From contig CBDAPE010000016.1 of NCBI GenBank assembly GCA_965198325.1, positions 1 through 64,000 of the forward strand: 64,000 nucleotides of DNA, read 5' to 3'. This document shows, in pieces, positions 1 to 8,992 of this stretch. Positions within the stretch are counted from its first letter, which is position 1; every line of letters begins with the position of its first letter. The stretch comes from CBDAPE01 sp965198325. GTDB lineage: Bacteria; Pseudomonadota; Alphaproteobacteria; UBA828; JAPUJA01. Made by a program: the position numbers and the translations under genes. Under the pieces are notes generated by a model. That model saw nothing but the letters and a program-made list of their open reading frames with translations. It did no database searches and was not told the origin of the DNA.

Positions 1-67
1 CGACGCGGCGGCGCGCGCGGGAGGGACCTGTGGGCCCACGGGGTCAAGCGAGGGTTGGGTGGTCGGT

Positions 68-832
68 TCAGTTCGCCGTCGGGGTTTGACGCCTGCGGCT
101 CTGGTTGAGCCTGTAGCTCTCGCCATTCATCTCGAGGATGTTGACGTGGTGGGTGCGGCGGTCGAGGAGAGCGCCGGTCAGCCGCTCGGAGCCGAACACC
201 TCGGTCCATTCGTCGAACGGCAGATTGGTGGTGACCAGGGTCGAGCCGCGCTCGTAGCGCTGGCTGAACACCTCGAACAGGAGCTCGGCACCGGTCTTGG
301 ACAGCGGCACGAAGCCGAGTTCGTCGACGATCAGAAGCTTGTAGGTGGCGAGCTTCTTCTGGAACCTCAGCAGCTGCTTGTCATCGCGGGCCTCGATGAG
401 CTCGTGGACCAGCGCGGCGGCGGTGATGAAGCCGACCGAGAGGCCCTTCTGGCAGGCCGCCAAGCCGAGACCGAGGGCGATGTGGGTCTTGCCGGTGCCG
501 CTGTTGCCGAGCGCGATGAGGTTCTCGCGGCGCTCGATGTACGCGCAGCGGGCGAGCTCCAGGACCAACGTCTTGTTGAGCGAGGGGATGACCTTGAAAT
601 CGAAGCTATCGAGGCTCTTGATCACGGGGAAGCGCGCCGCCTTGATCCGCCGCTCGACCATGCGGCGCTCGCGGTCGATCAGCTCGAGCTCGGCCAGACG
701 CAGAAGATAGCGAACGTGGTCGACGCCTTCCGAGGCACACTGCCGGGCGATCTTGTCGTACTCCCTCAGGACCGTCGGCAGCTTCAGCCTCTTGAGGTGG
801 TGGACGAGCAGCAGCCGTGGTGTGTCGGTCAT
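68..832 (-). CDS. istB: IS21-family helper ATPase IstB
   Basis: This is the AAA+ helper of IS21 transposition, which works with IstA in target capture. The 254-residue protein has a Walker A motif GNSGTGKTH near residue 105 and a Walker B motif LLIVDELGF near 165. Its length fits the family (about 250 residues). The start is the ATG at 832, which overlaps the istA stop as ATGA and so suggests translational coupling. The C-terminal codons (RRRQTPTAN) recur in the IS remnant after mmuM. The frame looks intact. Confidence 0.93.
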   Translation of the reverse strand: MTDTPRLLLVHHLKRLKLPTVLREYDKIARQCASEGVDHVRYLLRLAELELIDRERRMVERRIKAARFPVIKSLDSFDFKVIPSLNKTLVLELARCAYIERRENLIALGNSGTGKTHIALGLGLAACQKGLSVGFITAAALVHELIEARDDKQLLRFQKKLATYKLLIVDELGFVPLSKTGAELLFEVFSQRYERGSTLVTTNLPFDEWTEVFGSERLTGALLDRRTHHVNILEMNGESYRLNQSRRRQTPTAN

Positions 833-2328
833 GCGCCGAGCCCCGACAGCAGGCTCATGTACGACTTGGCAGACGTCGTCGCGACCCGGGCGCGCGGCAG
901 GTACGGATAGACCTCGAGGTTGAGCCGGGGCGGCCGCCGCTCGATGCGGCACAGTACCAGGTGCTTCACCGCATCGAAGCCGATGGCGCCGAGCCTGAGC
1001 GCGTCGCCGACCGCACCCTCGACCTCCTCGAGCCGGAAGCTCTCCAGCAGACGGCGCACCTGGACGGACTCGCGCTTGCCCGCCTTGCCCATGCGGGCTT
1101 CGAGCAGGCGTCGCAGAGTGATGAAGGCCTCGGGCAGGTCCCAGCCCGCCAACGGCGCGGCCTGGTCGAGGGCGCCGATCTTCTGCTCGATCAAGGGTAG
1201 GTAATGCAGCGGGTCGAAGATCAGGTCCTCGCTGTCGTAGGACCGGCGGTGCCGGGCAATCACCTCCGCGCCGCAAGAGATAACGACCTCGTCGACGGAG
1301 CACCGGATCAGCACCTCGCGGTGGCCATAGGCCACGGGCACCGAGTAGTCGTTGCCCCGGCAGCGCACCAGCGACAGCGAGCTCACCCGTCCAGTGCGCT
1401 TGTCGCAGGCATCGTATGGTGCCGGGGGGAGAGGCAAGAAGGCTTCCCGGTCCCGTGCGAGGCGCTCGCCGATGGTCTCCTTGTGACCCCGCAGCCGCGC
1501 CGCCTGGCGCCGGCGGCACTGTCCCGCGAGAGCATCGTTCAGCGCCTCGAAGCTCTCGGCCCGCGGGACGGGGACCCGGAAGGTCCGCCGGATGAAGCCG
1601 ACCAGTCCCTCGACCTTGCCTTTGTCGTTGCCCTTGCCCGGCCGGCCGAACCTGTCCTCGAACAGATAGGGGGATTGAAGGTCCGTGAAGACGCGCGTTC
1701 GCTGCCGCTTGCCATCGCCCAGTATCCGGGCGACTGCCAGCTTGGTGTTGTCGTACAGGATGGATCGGGGGACGCCGCCGAAGAACGCAACCGCCGCGTT
1801 GTGGCCAGCGCAGAACGCCTCGGTCGTCTCCGCCGGGTAGGCCTTCACGAAGCAGGCATCACTGTGGGGAAGATCGAAGGCAAGGAAGTGGACCTTGCAC
1901 GCCACGCCGCCGATCACCGCCAGCGCCTCGCCGAAGTCCGCCTGGGCGGGGCCGGGGGAATGGACGAGCGGCACGAACATCTCGCGCGACCGAAGCCGCC
2001 GCTCACGGACATAGTCCTTCACGATGGTGTAGCCGCCCGTAAAGCCGTACTCGTCCCGGAGACGGTCGAAGATCCGCTTCGCCGTGGGCCGTTGCTTGTG
2101 GTGGCTGGTCCGATCGTCTTCCAGAATCCGATCGATGATCCCCGTGAACGGACCCCGCTTCGGCCGCCGTGGCGGCTTGCCGCGGCGAGACCCCGGCGGC
2201 ACCGAGAACGACAGCATCTTGCGGACCGTCTTGCGGTCCAGCCCGAACACCCGCGAGGCCTCGCGGGTGCTCATTCCCTCGACACGACACGCCCGCCGAA
2301 CCCGCGCGTACAAATCCACCCGATACAT
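829..2328 (-). CDS. istA: IS21-family transposase IstA
   Basis: This 499-residue DDE recombinase of the IS21 family has an N-terminal helix-turn-helix (STREASRVFGLDRKTVRKML, residues about 20-39). A catalytic core follows, with candidate acidic residues in QADFGEA, ILYDNTKLA and KGKVEGLVG. A C-terminal beta-barrel-type domain precedes the istB overlap. The frame is open throughout, so the element could be active if its missing end is intact. Confidence 0.93.
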   Translation of the reverse strand: MYRVDLYARVRRACRVEGMSTREASRVFGLDRKTVRKMLSFSVPPGSRRGKPPRRPKRGPFTGIIDRILEDDRTSHHKQRPTAKRIFDRLRDEYGFTGGYTIVKDYVRERRLRSREMFVPLVHSPGPAQADFGEALAVIGGVACKVHFLAFDLPHSDACFVKAYPAETTEAFCAGHNAAVAFFGGVPRSILYDNTKLAVARILGDGKRQRTRVFTDLQSPYLFEDRFGRPGKGNDKGKVEGLVGFIRRTFRVPVPRAESFEALNDALAGQCRRRQAARLRGHKETIGERLARDREAFLPLPPAPYDACDKRTGRVSSLSLVRCRGNDYSVPVAYGHREVLIRCSVDEVVISCGAEVIARHRRSYDSEDLIFDPLHYLPLIEQKIGALDQAAPLAGWDLPEAFITLRRLLEARMGKAGKRESVQVRRLLESFRLEEVEGAVGDALRLGAIGFDAVKHLVLCRIERRPPRLNLEVYPYLPRARVATTSAKSYMSLLSGLGA

Positions 2329-2515
2329 CCCCCCGCCTTCCAGTCAGAGCAACCCTGACAGAAGGCTATAGACGGTCCCATTTTGGTCCGCCACAGCCGG
2401 ATCAACCGGCCGCTTCAGTGGGGGATTATTGCGCCGCCGTTCTCATCGAATGCGGATTTTCCGAAGTGGCCCGTCGCACGCCGACCCGGCCGGTCATGCG
2501 GCGCGTGGTGACGGC

Positions 2516-3076
2516 CTAGCCGTCAAACTCGCCGGGCGTGTAAGGATAGATCGCGCCACCGCCGGTGACCTTCTCGACGAAGCCGAACTGGGTCATGTCC
2601 TCCATCCGCATGGGGTAGAGGATGCCGTCGAGATGGTCGCATTCATGCTGCACGAGCATCGCGTGAAAGCCTTGGGCCTCCCGGCTGACGGCTAGGCCAT
2701 CGAGATCGATGTAGTCGATCCGGACGCGGGTAAAACGGGGTACCTTGCCGTAGAGCCCGGGTAACGAGAGACAGCGCTCCCAGATCGGCTGCCTCACCTC
2801 GGTCAGCGGTGTCACGGCGGGATTGATCATCGCTGTCCAGGGCACCGACGCTTGCGCGGCGCCTGTCGGGATGCGATCCGGCGGCACGCCATAGAGCACG
2901 ACCCGCTTGTCGACGGCGATCTGGGGTGCGGCCAGACCCGTCGCCCGGATGTCGTCCAGGGTATCGCGCATGTTGACGATGAGATCCGCGATGGCCTCTG
3001 CCTCGATGTCCGCGACCGGCGTCGCAACCGTCATCAGGCGCGGATCGCCCATTCGCAGGATCGGCTTGACCGCCAT
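2516..3076 (-). CDS. def: peptide deformylase
   Basis: Removes the N-formyl group from nascent peptides using a bound metal ion. The 186-residue protein has motif 1 ATGLAAPQI, motif 2 ERCLSLPG and motif 3 QHECDHLDG (HExxH metal site). Motif 2 normally reads EGCLS, so the Gly-to-Arg change next to the metal-binding Cys is notable and may mark a secondary PDF-like copy. A GGGGAG Shine-Dalgarno sequence lies just upstream of the ATG at 3076. It is followed at 3157 by an M24 hydrolase on the same strand. Confidence 0.88.
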   Translation of the reverse strand: MAVKPILRMGDPRLMTVATPVADIEAEAIADLIVNMRDTLDDIRATGLAAPQIAVDKRVVLYGVPPDRIPTGAAQASVPWTAMINPAVTPLTEVRQPIWERCLSLPGLYGKVPRFTRVRIDYIDLDGLAVSREAQGFHAMLVQHECDHLDGILYPMRMEDMTQFGFVEKVTGGGAIYPYTPGEFDG

Positions 3077-3156
3077 CGCCGGCGTCTCCCCTGAAGTCGG
3101 ATGTGAAGGGTTACGCCGTTTGCGTGCCCTCTGCCCCGGTATCCGTCAGCCTGCCG

Positions 3157-4347
3157 TCAATCCCAGAAGATCATCGGCGTTTTGGTCAGGATCTCCACGC
3201 CGTCTTCCGTGATGATGACGTTCTGTTCGAAGCCCGCGAGCCCGACGCCTTCGTGGATCAGGAAGGTCTCCGAACTGCACGCCGTGCCAGCTTCGAACAC
3301 GTCGTCGGGATCGGTGATCTCGTTGCCGATCCAGCTGTCCCAGAACATGCCCTGGCGGTGGCCGTAGAGCGGCCACTGGGATGCGGCGCCATCGAGCGCG
3401 GCGCCGTTCTTGACCATCAACTCGTCGCCCACCTTGGCCAGGTCGCGCACTTTCACGCCGGGCTTCATGGCGTCGATGATGCCGTCGACCACCTCGACCG
3501 CACCCTCGATGAGGCGCTTCTGCTCCGGGGTCGGCTTGTTGCCGCATACCGCCGTGCGCCCCGGATCCATGAAATAGCCTTCCTTGATCGGGCCCATGAA
3601 CCAGGCGCGGATCGTGTCGCCCTGGTTGACTGGATCGGTCGAATAGCCGTTCCACGGAGAGCGCGACCAATACTGCACCCGGTCGCCGTGGGAGAGCCTG
3701 ACATATTCCAGCACGCCGCCGTCCTTCACCACTTCCCGCGCACCCTCGGCGGCAGATTCCGCTTCCGTCTTGCCGCTGATGAAGGCCTTCATCAGCGCGT
3801 CCATGCCGCGGGTGACGATCTCGCCCGCCTCGCGCATGCAGTCGAGCTCGCGCGGGCTCTGCTGGCGGCGTGCGTCGCGCACCACATCGTCGGCTTCCTC
3901 CCATTCGATATCGGGCGTCGCCGCCTTGATCTGCTCCCAGTATTTCGCGGGCAGAGTATCGGCGCCAACGAACGCGACCTTGCCGCTGATGTTCTTGTCG
4001 TTGAGCGCCTCGATCACGCCCTTGATCGGGTCCATGTGCCAGCTCACCCGGTCGGTCGAAATCAGGTCCTCGGGGAAGCCCGCCTCGTCCATGTGCAGCT
4101 CCGGCGCACCGCCGTCCTGCATGATCACCGCCGAGTAGGAGCGGGCCTGCCAGAGCGGCGTGTCGAACTCGTGGGCCGAGTGGCCCGAATAGAAATTGGT
4201 GAGATAGAGGATGTCGCCCGCGCGGTCGTAAGAGCCTGCGGTCCGGCCCCAGATCACGGCGGTCTGGTAGCCCTTCTCGCGCATGCTTTCGTGAACCTTT
4301 TCCCAGCGCGTCTCATATTCGTCCTTGGGGAAGTACATGCTGACCAT
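3157..4347 (-). CDS. M24-family metallohydrolase (Xaa-Pro peptidase / ectoine hydrolase-like)
   Basis: A 396-residue pita-bread-fold protein: an N-terminal creatinase-like domain, then an M24 catalytic domain. Metal-ligand regions are visible at GDTIRAWFMGP, YFMDPGRTAVCG and the C-terminal SSETFLIHEG. The start MVSMYFPKDEYETRW matches the start of the paralogue at 28813-30033 (MEGRYFPQDEYESRW), and an AGGGAG ribosome site precedes it. Members of this subgroup include ectoine hydrolase (DoeA) and dipeptidases. The substrate cannot be assigned from sequence; the neighbourhood favours nitrogen-compound catabolism. Confidence 0.82.
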   Translation of the reverse strand: MVSMYFPKDEYETRWEKVHESMREKGYQTAVIWGRTAGSYDRAGDILYLTNFYSGHSAHEFDTPLWQARSYSAVIMQDGGAPELHMDEAGFPEDLISTDRVSWHMDPIKGVIEALNDKNISGKVAFVGADTLPAKYWEQIKAATPDIEWEEADDVVRDARRQQSPRELDCMREAGEIVTRGMDALMKAFISGKTEAESAAEGAREVVKDGGVLEYVRLSHGDRVQYWSRSPWNGYSTDPVNQGDTIRAWFMGPIKEGYFMDPGRTAVCGNKPTPEQKRLIEGAVEVVDGIIDAMKPGVKVRDLAKVGDELMVKNGAALDGAASQWPLYGHRQGMFWDSWIGNEITDPDDVFEAGTACSSETFLIHEGVGLAGFEQNVIITEDGVEILTKTPMIFWD

Positions 4348-4462
4348 CTGATTTCTCCCTTTCCTGCTGGCGTCCGCCGCAAATTCACCGGTCGGTCGCC
4401 GCGATTCTATCCGATCTGGCTGCGGCGCGGAACGCGCCGCAACGGGTGACGTTTGCTGCCGC

Positions 4463-4768
4463 TCATAACAACTTATCCGCCGACGAGAGCAGCCGTCCGG
4501 CGATTTCCGACGCCCGCCGCGCGTGTGAGTCCAGTGTCGAGGAATCCTTGTCCGAAGCTGCCACGATAAGCCGTGAAACCAGCTCGCGGTCCACGCTGAC
4601 TGGCGAGCGCCGGGCGGCGGCGACCATGATGGCCTCCATAGCTAGGATGTGGGCCGACTGGTTCTGCGACGCGGATTCAAACCGTTCGACCCGTCGCGCC
4701 AATTGTTCAATCGTTTCGTTCAACCGCGCGATCTCTTGCTGCAATTCGTCCGGCGCTGCCTCGGCCAT
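4463..4768 (-). CDS. small coiled-coil protein, unknown function
   Basis: A 101-residue protein I do not recognise. Residues 8-40 form a likely coiled coil (LQQEIARLNETIEQLARRVE); the C-terminal half is Ala/Ser-rich and helical. A strong GAGGGAGGG ribosome site sits about 8 nt upstream of the ATG at 4768, which supports expression. It has no signal peptide or membrane segment and lies between the M24 gene and the broken pcm on the same strand. Confidence 0.6.
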   Translation of the reverse strand: MAEAAPDELQQEIARLNETIEQLARRVERFESASQNQSAHILAMEAIMVAAARRSPVSVDRELVSRLIVAASDKDSSTLDSHARRASEIAGRLLSSADKLL

Positions 4769-4870
4769 GCGCTAACCCTCCCTCGGCGTGTTTTTCGCGT
4801 TGGCGCATCATAGTGGGCACGGGCGAGACATCGCAACCGCTGTCGGTTGCGCGTGGGCGGATCCAGGGTC

Positions 4871-5623
4871 TCAGTCCTCTCGAACCAGCGGAACGAACAG
4901 GACGGGGAGGACCGTGCGCTGGGTGAGCCTGCCGTCCACGGATTTTTCGATGACCAAGAGGTCCTGGCCACCATGGTGCGAATCGACAGGGATCACCATC
5001 CTTCGCCCGGGCTTGAGTTGCTCGATCAGCGGCGGTGAAACGTGGTCTGCCCCGGCCGTGACGATGATCCCGTCGAACGGCGCCGCCTCGGGCCAGCCCT
5101 GTTAGCCGTCGCCCGCACGAACGCTGACCGACGTGTAACCGAGCGTCTCGAGCCGGGCCGCCGCCTCGCGCGCGAGCGGCGCGACGATTTCGATGCTGTA
5201 GACCGTAACCCCCAGTTCTGCGAGCACCGCCGCCTGATAGCCCGAACCCGTACCCACCTCGAACACCGTCTCGCCCGGCGAGACCTCCAGCAGATCGGTC
5301 ATCAAGGCGACGATGAACGGCTGCGAGATGGTCTGCTTGTGGCCGATGGGAAGCGGGTGGTTCTCGTATGCATAGTCGGCAAGGTTATCGGGTACGAACA
5401 TGTGACGCGGCACCGCCGCCATGGCGGTCATGACCGCGGGGCTCAGCGTGTCCCGGCCGGTCCAGCCCGCCGTCGCCTACACGTCGGCCGCAATCGCGGC
5501 AAGCATGCGTTCGCGTGCTGCGGCGAAGTCGTTCTGGGCGCATGTCTGGCTTGCCCCCGTCACCGCCGCCAGTGCCGCGGTCAGGGCGCAAATCAGATAC
5601 CGCGCATGATGAATCACGCTCAT
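4871..5623 (-). pseudogene. pcm: protein-L-isoaspartate O-methyltransferase with two in-frame stops
   Basis: Pcm repairs isoaspartyl residues using S-adenosylmethionine. From the ATG at 5623 one frame reads a signal-peptide-like N-terminus (MSVIHHARYLICALTAALAA), TAG at 5477-5479, the Pcm region VPRHMFVPDN, PIGHKQTISQPFIVALM and the SAM motif VFEVGTGSGYQAAVLAEL. A TAA follows at 5102-5104, directly in the conserved GDGYQGWPE segment where Tyr is expected. The frame then continues as QGWPEAAPFDGIIVTAGA to a natural TGA at 4871-4873. No frameshift is needed anywhere. The stops are different codons, so recoding is unlikely and a nonsense pseudogene is the best reading. Confidence 0.82.
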
Positions 5624-5834
5624 TCCGTGGTCCATCTTGCGCTTCGGCGGGCTGCCCGTCAGCTGTGAATTAGCTAGGGGAGCAACTTCGCGTTGTCCGG
5701 TCATGGAGGCACGCGCTCGTTAGAAATCAATCGAACGCCAGGATGAGCAGCGCGCCGGGGCGTGGCACGGTGGTGATCGTCCGGCTCCCGCGGCGCGGAT
5801 TCTGAGAACCGCCGACTTGGCCTGATCGCGCGGC

Positions 5835-6767
5835 TCAACCGGCAGCGCAGGCGGCAATTGCTGCCGCCAACTCACGCATCATCGAAAAATACGCCTGCGG
5901 TCCCGGCTCCTGGGTCACGCCGATCGGATCGAGCTCGGCAGCGCGTGCACCGCGCCCCTCGATCAGAGTCGCGACGATGGTCTCGGGAAACTGTGGCTCG
6001 GTAAACACGCAGTGGATATCCCGGGCATCCAGGATGCCGCGCAGCTCGGCGATCCGCTTAGCCCCGGGCCGGCGCTCTGCATCGATCGCCACGGCAACCA
6101 TCCGACTCAGGCCGTAGGCGTCCTGGAAATAGCCGTAGGCGTCGTGAAAGACGATGAAGGGATCGTCGGCCGCGGACGCGAGACGGGTCCGGATCTCGGC
6201 GTCTAGTGCAGCGATGCGGCCGTCGAGCTCTGCGGCGTTCGAGCGGTAGACCCGGGCATTGGCCGGATCGAGGGCCGCGAGTTCCGCGGCAACGGCGGTC
6301 ACGATGGCGCGCGCATTGACGGGATCCAGCCAGATATGCGCGTCAAAATCGGTGTTCTCTCGCTCGTCGTGTTCGGGGTCTCTATCGCCGCCTGGGGAGT
6401 CCGTATCCCATAGACGAAGCGTCATTCCCGGCGCCGCCATCAGGTCGATCGCCCGCGTTGACGGATCGAGCGCCGCAATCGGGCGCTCCAGAAAATCGTC
6501 GAGCCCCTTTCCCACCCGCACGATGAGATCGGCGCTTTCGAGGTCCTTCATCTGGGAGGGACGCAGGGCGAAGCCGTGAGGCGACTGGGCCGCGTCGACG
6601 ATCAGCGTCGGCTCACCGACACCCGCCATGATGCCCGAAACCAGCGAATGGATTGGCAGCACGCTGACGACGACCCGCGGGGCGGCCGCCTGGCAGAGCG
6701 TCGCCGGAACCAGCAGTAGAACGGCGGTAAACGTGAGAAGCAACGTCAGGCGAGCCATGGCGGACAT
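5835..6767 (-). CDS. znuA: zinc ABC transporter substrate-binding protein ZnuA
   Basis: A periplasmic zinc-binding protein of the cluster A-I family. A signal peptide (MARLTLLLTFTAVLLLVPATLCQAA) is followed by the conserved SVLPIHSLVSGIM and SPHGFALRPSQM (metal-ligand His), a short charged loop DPEHDERENTDFDAHIWLDP, and FHDAYGYFQDAYGL plus FTEPQF near the C-terminus. I chose the ATG at 6767 (6758 is equally possible), because the Zur-box-like palindrome at 6802-6820 must lie upstream of the message. It diverges from zur-znuC-znuB, completing the importer. Confidence 0.92.
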   Translation of the reverse strand: MSAMARLTLLLTFTAVLLLVPATLCQAAAPRVVVSVLPIHSLVSGIMAGVGEPTLIVDAAQSPHGFALRPSQMKDLESADLIVRVGKGLDDFLERPIAALDPSTRAIDLMAAPGMTLRLWDTDSPGGDRDPEHDERENTDFDAHIWLDPVNARAIVTAVAAELAALDPANARVYRSNAAELDGRIAALDAEIRTRLASAADDPFIVFHDAYGYFQDAYGLSRMVAVAIDAERRPGAKRIAELRGILDARDIHCVFTEPQFPETIVATLIEGRGARAAELDPIGVTQEPGPQAYFSMMRELAAAIAACAAG

Positions 6768-6801
6768 GATCGGCGAGCAATGGCGAGGGTTGAATTTTCG
6801 A

Positions 6802-6820
6802 TATGTTATGTTATAGCATA
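6802..6820. promoter_or_regulatory. Zur box between znuA and zur-znuCB
   Basis: The 19-bp sequence TATGTTATGTTATAGCATA is an imperfect palindrome (TATG-TAT-NNN-ATA-CATA pattern) resembling the proteobacterial Zur consensus ATGTTATAACAT. It lies 35-53 bp upstream of the znuA start and 72-90 bp upstream of the earliest zur start, inside the divergent AT-rich intergenic region. Zur-Zn would repress both transcripts when zinc is replete. Confidence 0.72.
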
Positions 6821-6891
6821 CCAATCATAAACTTTGAACGCATGGCCCCACAATCCAATCGCAGCCACACTGAACAAACCAACGCAAAAAA

Positions 6892-7392
6892 TTGAAAAAT
6901 CTAGCGTTTCAGGATCACGATCATAGCCGGTGCATCATGGATGCCCTGGGCTCTGCGGAACGGCTCTGCAAGGAAAGGGGGTCCCGCTTCACGCCTCTGC
7001 GCCGCCGCGTGCTCGAGCTGGTCTGGCAGTCCCACGGTCCGATTGGAGCCTACGAAGTGCTCGACCGGCTGCGCGCGGAGCGGCGCAAGGCCGCGCCTCC
7101 GACGGTCTACAGGGCGCTCCAGTTCCTCCACGACGAAGGACTAATTCACCGGATCGAATCGCTGAACGCCTATGTCGGTTGTTCCAATCCCGATCAGCGC
7201 CACAACGCTCAATATCTAATCTGCGGTCTGTGCGGCGAGGTCGCGGAGATCGACGTCGATGAGATAACCAGCGCGATCGCAAACCGCGCCGGAGATTTTT
7301 CCTTCGAGGTCCGTCGGCAAACCGTCGAGGTCGTCGGTCTATGCGATCGCTGCTGCGCCGAGGAGGACGACGGTGCCGTCTTCAACGGCTGA
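6892..7392 (+). CDS. zur: zinc uptake regulator Zur (Fur family)
   Basis: A 166-residue Fur-family repressor. It has a winged helix (RFTPLRRRVLELVWQ ... PPTVYRALQFLHDEGLIHRIES) and a C-terminal metal-binding dimerisation domain with structural-zinc cysteines in CGLCGE and CDRCC. The TTG at 6892 gives an N-terminus that keeps the HDHSRC segment common in alphaproteobacterial Zur; the ATG at 6937 is the alternative. The gene overlaps the znuC start by 20 nt, so it is cotranscribed with the transporter it controls and is probably autoregulated through the upstream palindrome. Confidence 0.92.
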   Translation: MKNLAFQDHDHSRCIMDALGSAERLCKERGSRFTPLRRRVLELVWQSHGPIGAYEVLDRLRAERRKAAPPTVYRALQFLHDEGLIHRIESLNAYVGCSNPDQRHNAQYLICGLCGEVAEIDVDEITSAIANRAGDFSFEVRRQTVEVVGLCDRCCAEEDDGAVFNG

Positions 7393-8164
7393 GCCGGCGG
7401 TCGGGCCGCTTGTCCGGGGTCGTGCCATCGCCAAGTCGTTCGGCGGCCGTTCGGTGCTTCACAATGTGGATGTTCGCGTCGATCCCGGCGAGATCGTCGC
7501 CATCGTTGGGTTGAACGGTTCGGGCAAGACGACACTCGTGCGCATTCTCCTGAGACTCCTCAAGCCCGATACCGGACGGATATCCAGCCCCGCGGGCCTG
7601 CGGATCGGCTACATGCCCCAGCGCCTGCCCGTCGATCCCGCCATGCCGCTGACCGTCGAGCGATTCCTCAGCTTGGGCTTGCGCAACGGGAAACCGCGCA
7701 TCGACGAGGTGCTGGACGAGGTCGGTGCCGGCCATATCGGCACAAGTCCCGTACAGGCGATCTCCGGTGGCGAGATGCAGCGCGTGCTGCTCGCCCGTGC
7801 CCTGCTGCGCGATCCCGATCTGCTGGTTCTCGACGAGCCGGTCCAAGGCGTCGACGTGACCGGACAATCCGCACTCTATCGTCTGATCGGGCGGATTCGC
7901 GACGAGCGCGGCTGCGGCGTGCTCGTGGTGTCCCATCAGCTTCATCTGGTGATGGCGGCGACCGACTGGGTGATCTGCCTGAACAACCATGTTTGCTGCG
8001 CAGGCCAGCCCGAATCCGTCTCCCGCCATCCCGAATATATCGCGCTGTTCGGCGAGCAGGTGGCGAGCGGACTCGCGGTCTACGCCCATACCCATGATCA
8101 CGTCCACGACGCCGCCGGAAATGTCGTGCCGCTCGACGAGGAGCGGGACGGGACCGCGGGATAG
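7373..8164 (+). CDS. znuC: zinc ABC transporter ATP-binding protein ZnuC
   Basis: The ATPase subunit of the zinc importer. The 263-residue protein has Walker A GLNGSGKTT, signature ISGGEMQRV, Walker B LLVLDEP and the switch His in VVSHQ. The C-terminal tail is His-rich (YAHTHDHVHD), which is frequent in ZnuC and may sense or buffer zinc. The start is GTG at 7373 inside the end of zur; znuB begins 12 nt after the stop. Together with ZnuA and ZnuB it forms a complete zinc uptake system. Confidence 0.94.
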   Translation: MPSSTAEPAVGPLVRGRAIAKSFGGRSVLHNVDVRVDPGEIVAIVGLNGSGKTTLVRILLRLLKPDTGRISSPAGLRIGYMPQRLPVDPAMPLTVERFLSLGLRNGKPRIDEVLDEVGAGHIGTSPVQAISGGEMQRVLLARALLRDPDLLVLDEPVQGVDVTGQSALYRLIGRIRDERGCGVLVVSHQLHLVMAATDWVICLNNHVCCAGQPESVSRHPEYIALFGEQVASGLAVYAHTHDHVHDAAGNVVPLDEERDGTAG

Positions 8165-8176
8165 ACGGCGCCGGTC

Positions 8177-8992
8177 ATGGATGATTTCTTCCTTCGCGCC
8201 CTGATCGGCGGCCTCGGCGTCGCGCTCGTCGCGGGTCCCCTCGGCTCATTCGTGGTCTGGCGGCGCATGGCCTATGTCGGCGACACGATGGCCCATTCGG
8301 CTTTGTTCGGCGTTGCCGTCGGGCTTGCGCTTCACATTCATGTCGCCGTCGGTGTGCTGGCGGCGGGCGTGCTCATCGCCCTGCTGCTGACCGCCTCCCA
8401 GCGTCAGAAGGCGCTGCCGACCGACACCTTCCTCGGCATCCTGGCTCATGCGGCCCTGGCGCTCGGCCTGATCGTCACCGCGTTGCTCGAACTGAGGGGG
8501 TTTGCGCTCTACGGCTATCTGTTCGGCGATATCCTGGCCGTCAGCCGGGCCGATCTCTATTGGATCTATGGTGGTGCGGTGATCGCGCTCGGTGTTCTCG
8601 TGGCGATTTGGCGGCCGCTTCTTGCGATTACCATCCACGAAGAGCTCGCCCGGGTCGAAGGTATTCGCGTCGAGTGGGTCCGCATGGTCTTCATGTTGCT
8701 GATCGCGCTGGTCATCGCCGTGGCGCTGGAGATCGTCGGCGTTCTGCTGATCACCTCGCTGCTCATCGTTCCCGCGGCGGCCGCACGCCGGGTTGCCCGC
8801 ACACCCGAGCAGATGGCGGTTATCGCGGGCGCTATCGGTTGCCTCGCCGTCGGCGGCGGATTGTGGGGTTCCCTGTCGTGGGATACGCCGGCGGGCCCGT
8901 CGATCGTTGCCGCAGCGGTCGCGCTGTTCGTCGTCTCGATGATCTGGCCGGGGCGCCGGGCGGCGAGCGCCCGGCTCAGCGCGCTCGATTGA
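8177..8992 (+). CDS. znuB: zinc ABC transporter permease ZnuB
   Basis: An integral membrane permease of the ABC-3 family, 271 residues with about eight hydrophobic segments. Conserved features include GPLGSFVVWRRMAYVGDTMAHSALFG near the N-terminus and LLITSLLIVPAAAARRVART. It is third in the zur-znuC-znuB operon. Its 3' end overlaps the convergent metC by 17 nt. Confidence 0.93.
   Translation: MDDFFLRALIGGLGVALVAGPLGSFVVWRRMAYVGDTMAHSALFGVAVGLALHIHVAVGVLAAGVLIALLLTASQRQKALPTDTFLGILAHAALALGLIVTALLELRGFALYGYLFGDILAVSRADLYWIYGGAVIALGVLVAIWRPLLAITIHEELARVEGIRVEWVRMVFMLLIALVIAVALEIVGVLLITSLLIVPAAAARRVARTPEQMAVIAGAIGCLAVGGGLWGSLSWDTPAGPSIVAAAVALFVVSMIWPGRRAASARLSALD

Larger units (their letters stand above)
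1..2395 (-). mobile_element. IS21-family insertion sequence, left part cut by window edge
   Basis: The istA-istB pair lies on the minus strand with a 4-nt overlap, the standard IS21 layout. The end beyond istA carries the repeats GGTCCCATTTTGGTCCGCCA near 2374-2393 and appears to stop at CCACA (2395). The istB end runs off the window; a partial copy at 39391-39613 shows what the missing terminus probably looks like (TGTCAATGGCG outer end). Bases 1-99 match that copy with two mismatches by my count. No target duplication can be judged because one end is absent. Confidence 0.88.

Noticed and set aside
3103..4449. Long plus-strand open frame opposite the first M24 gene
   Set aside because: It is the GC-rich antisense shadow of a gene with clear family motifs; its translation is His/Arg/Ala-rich without any recognisable domain.
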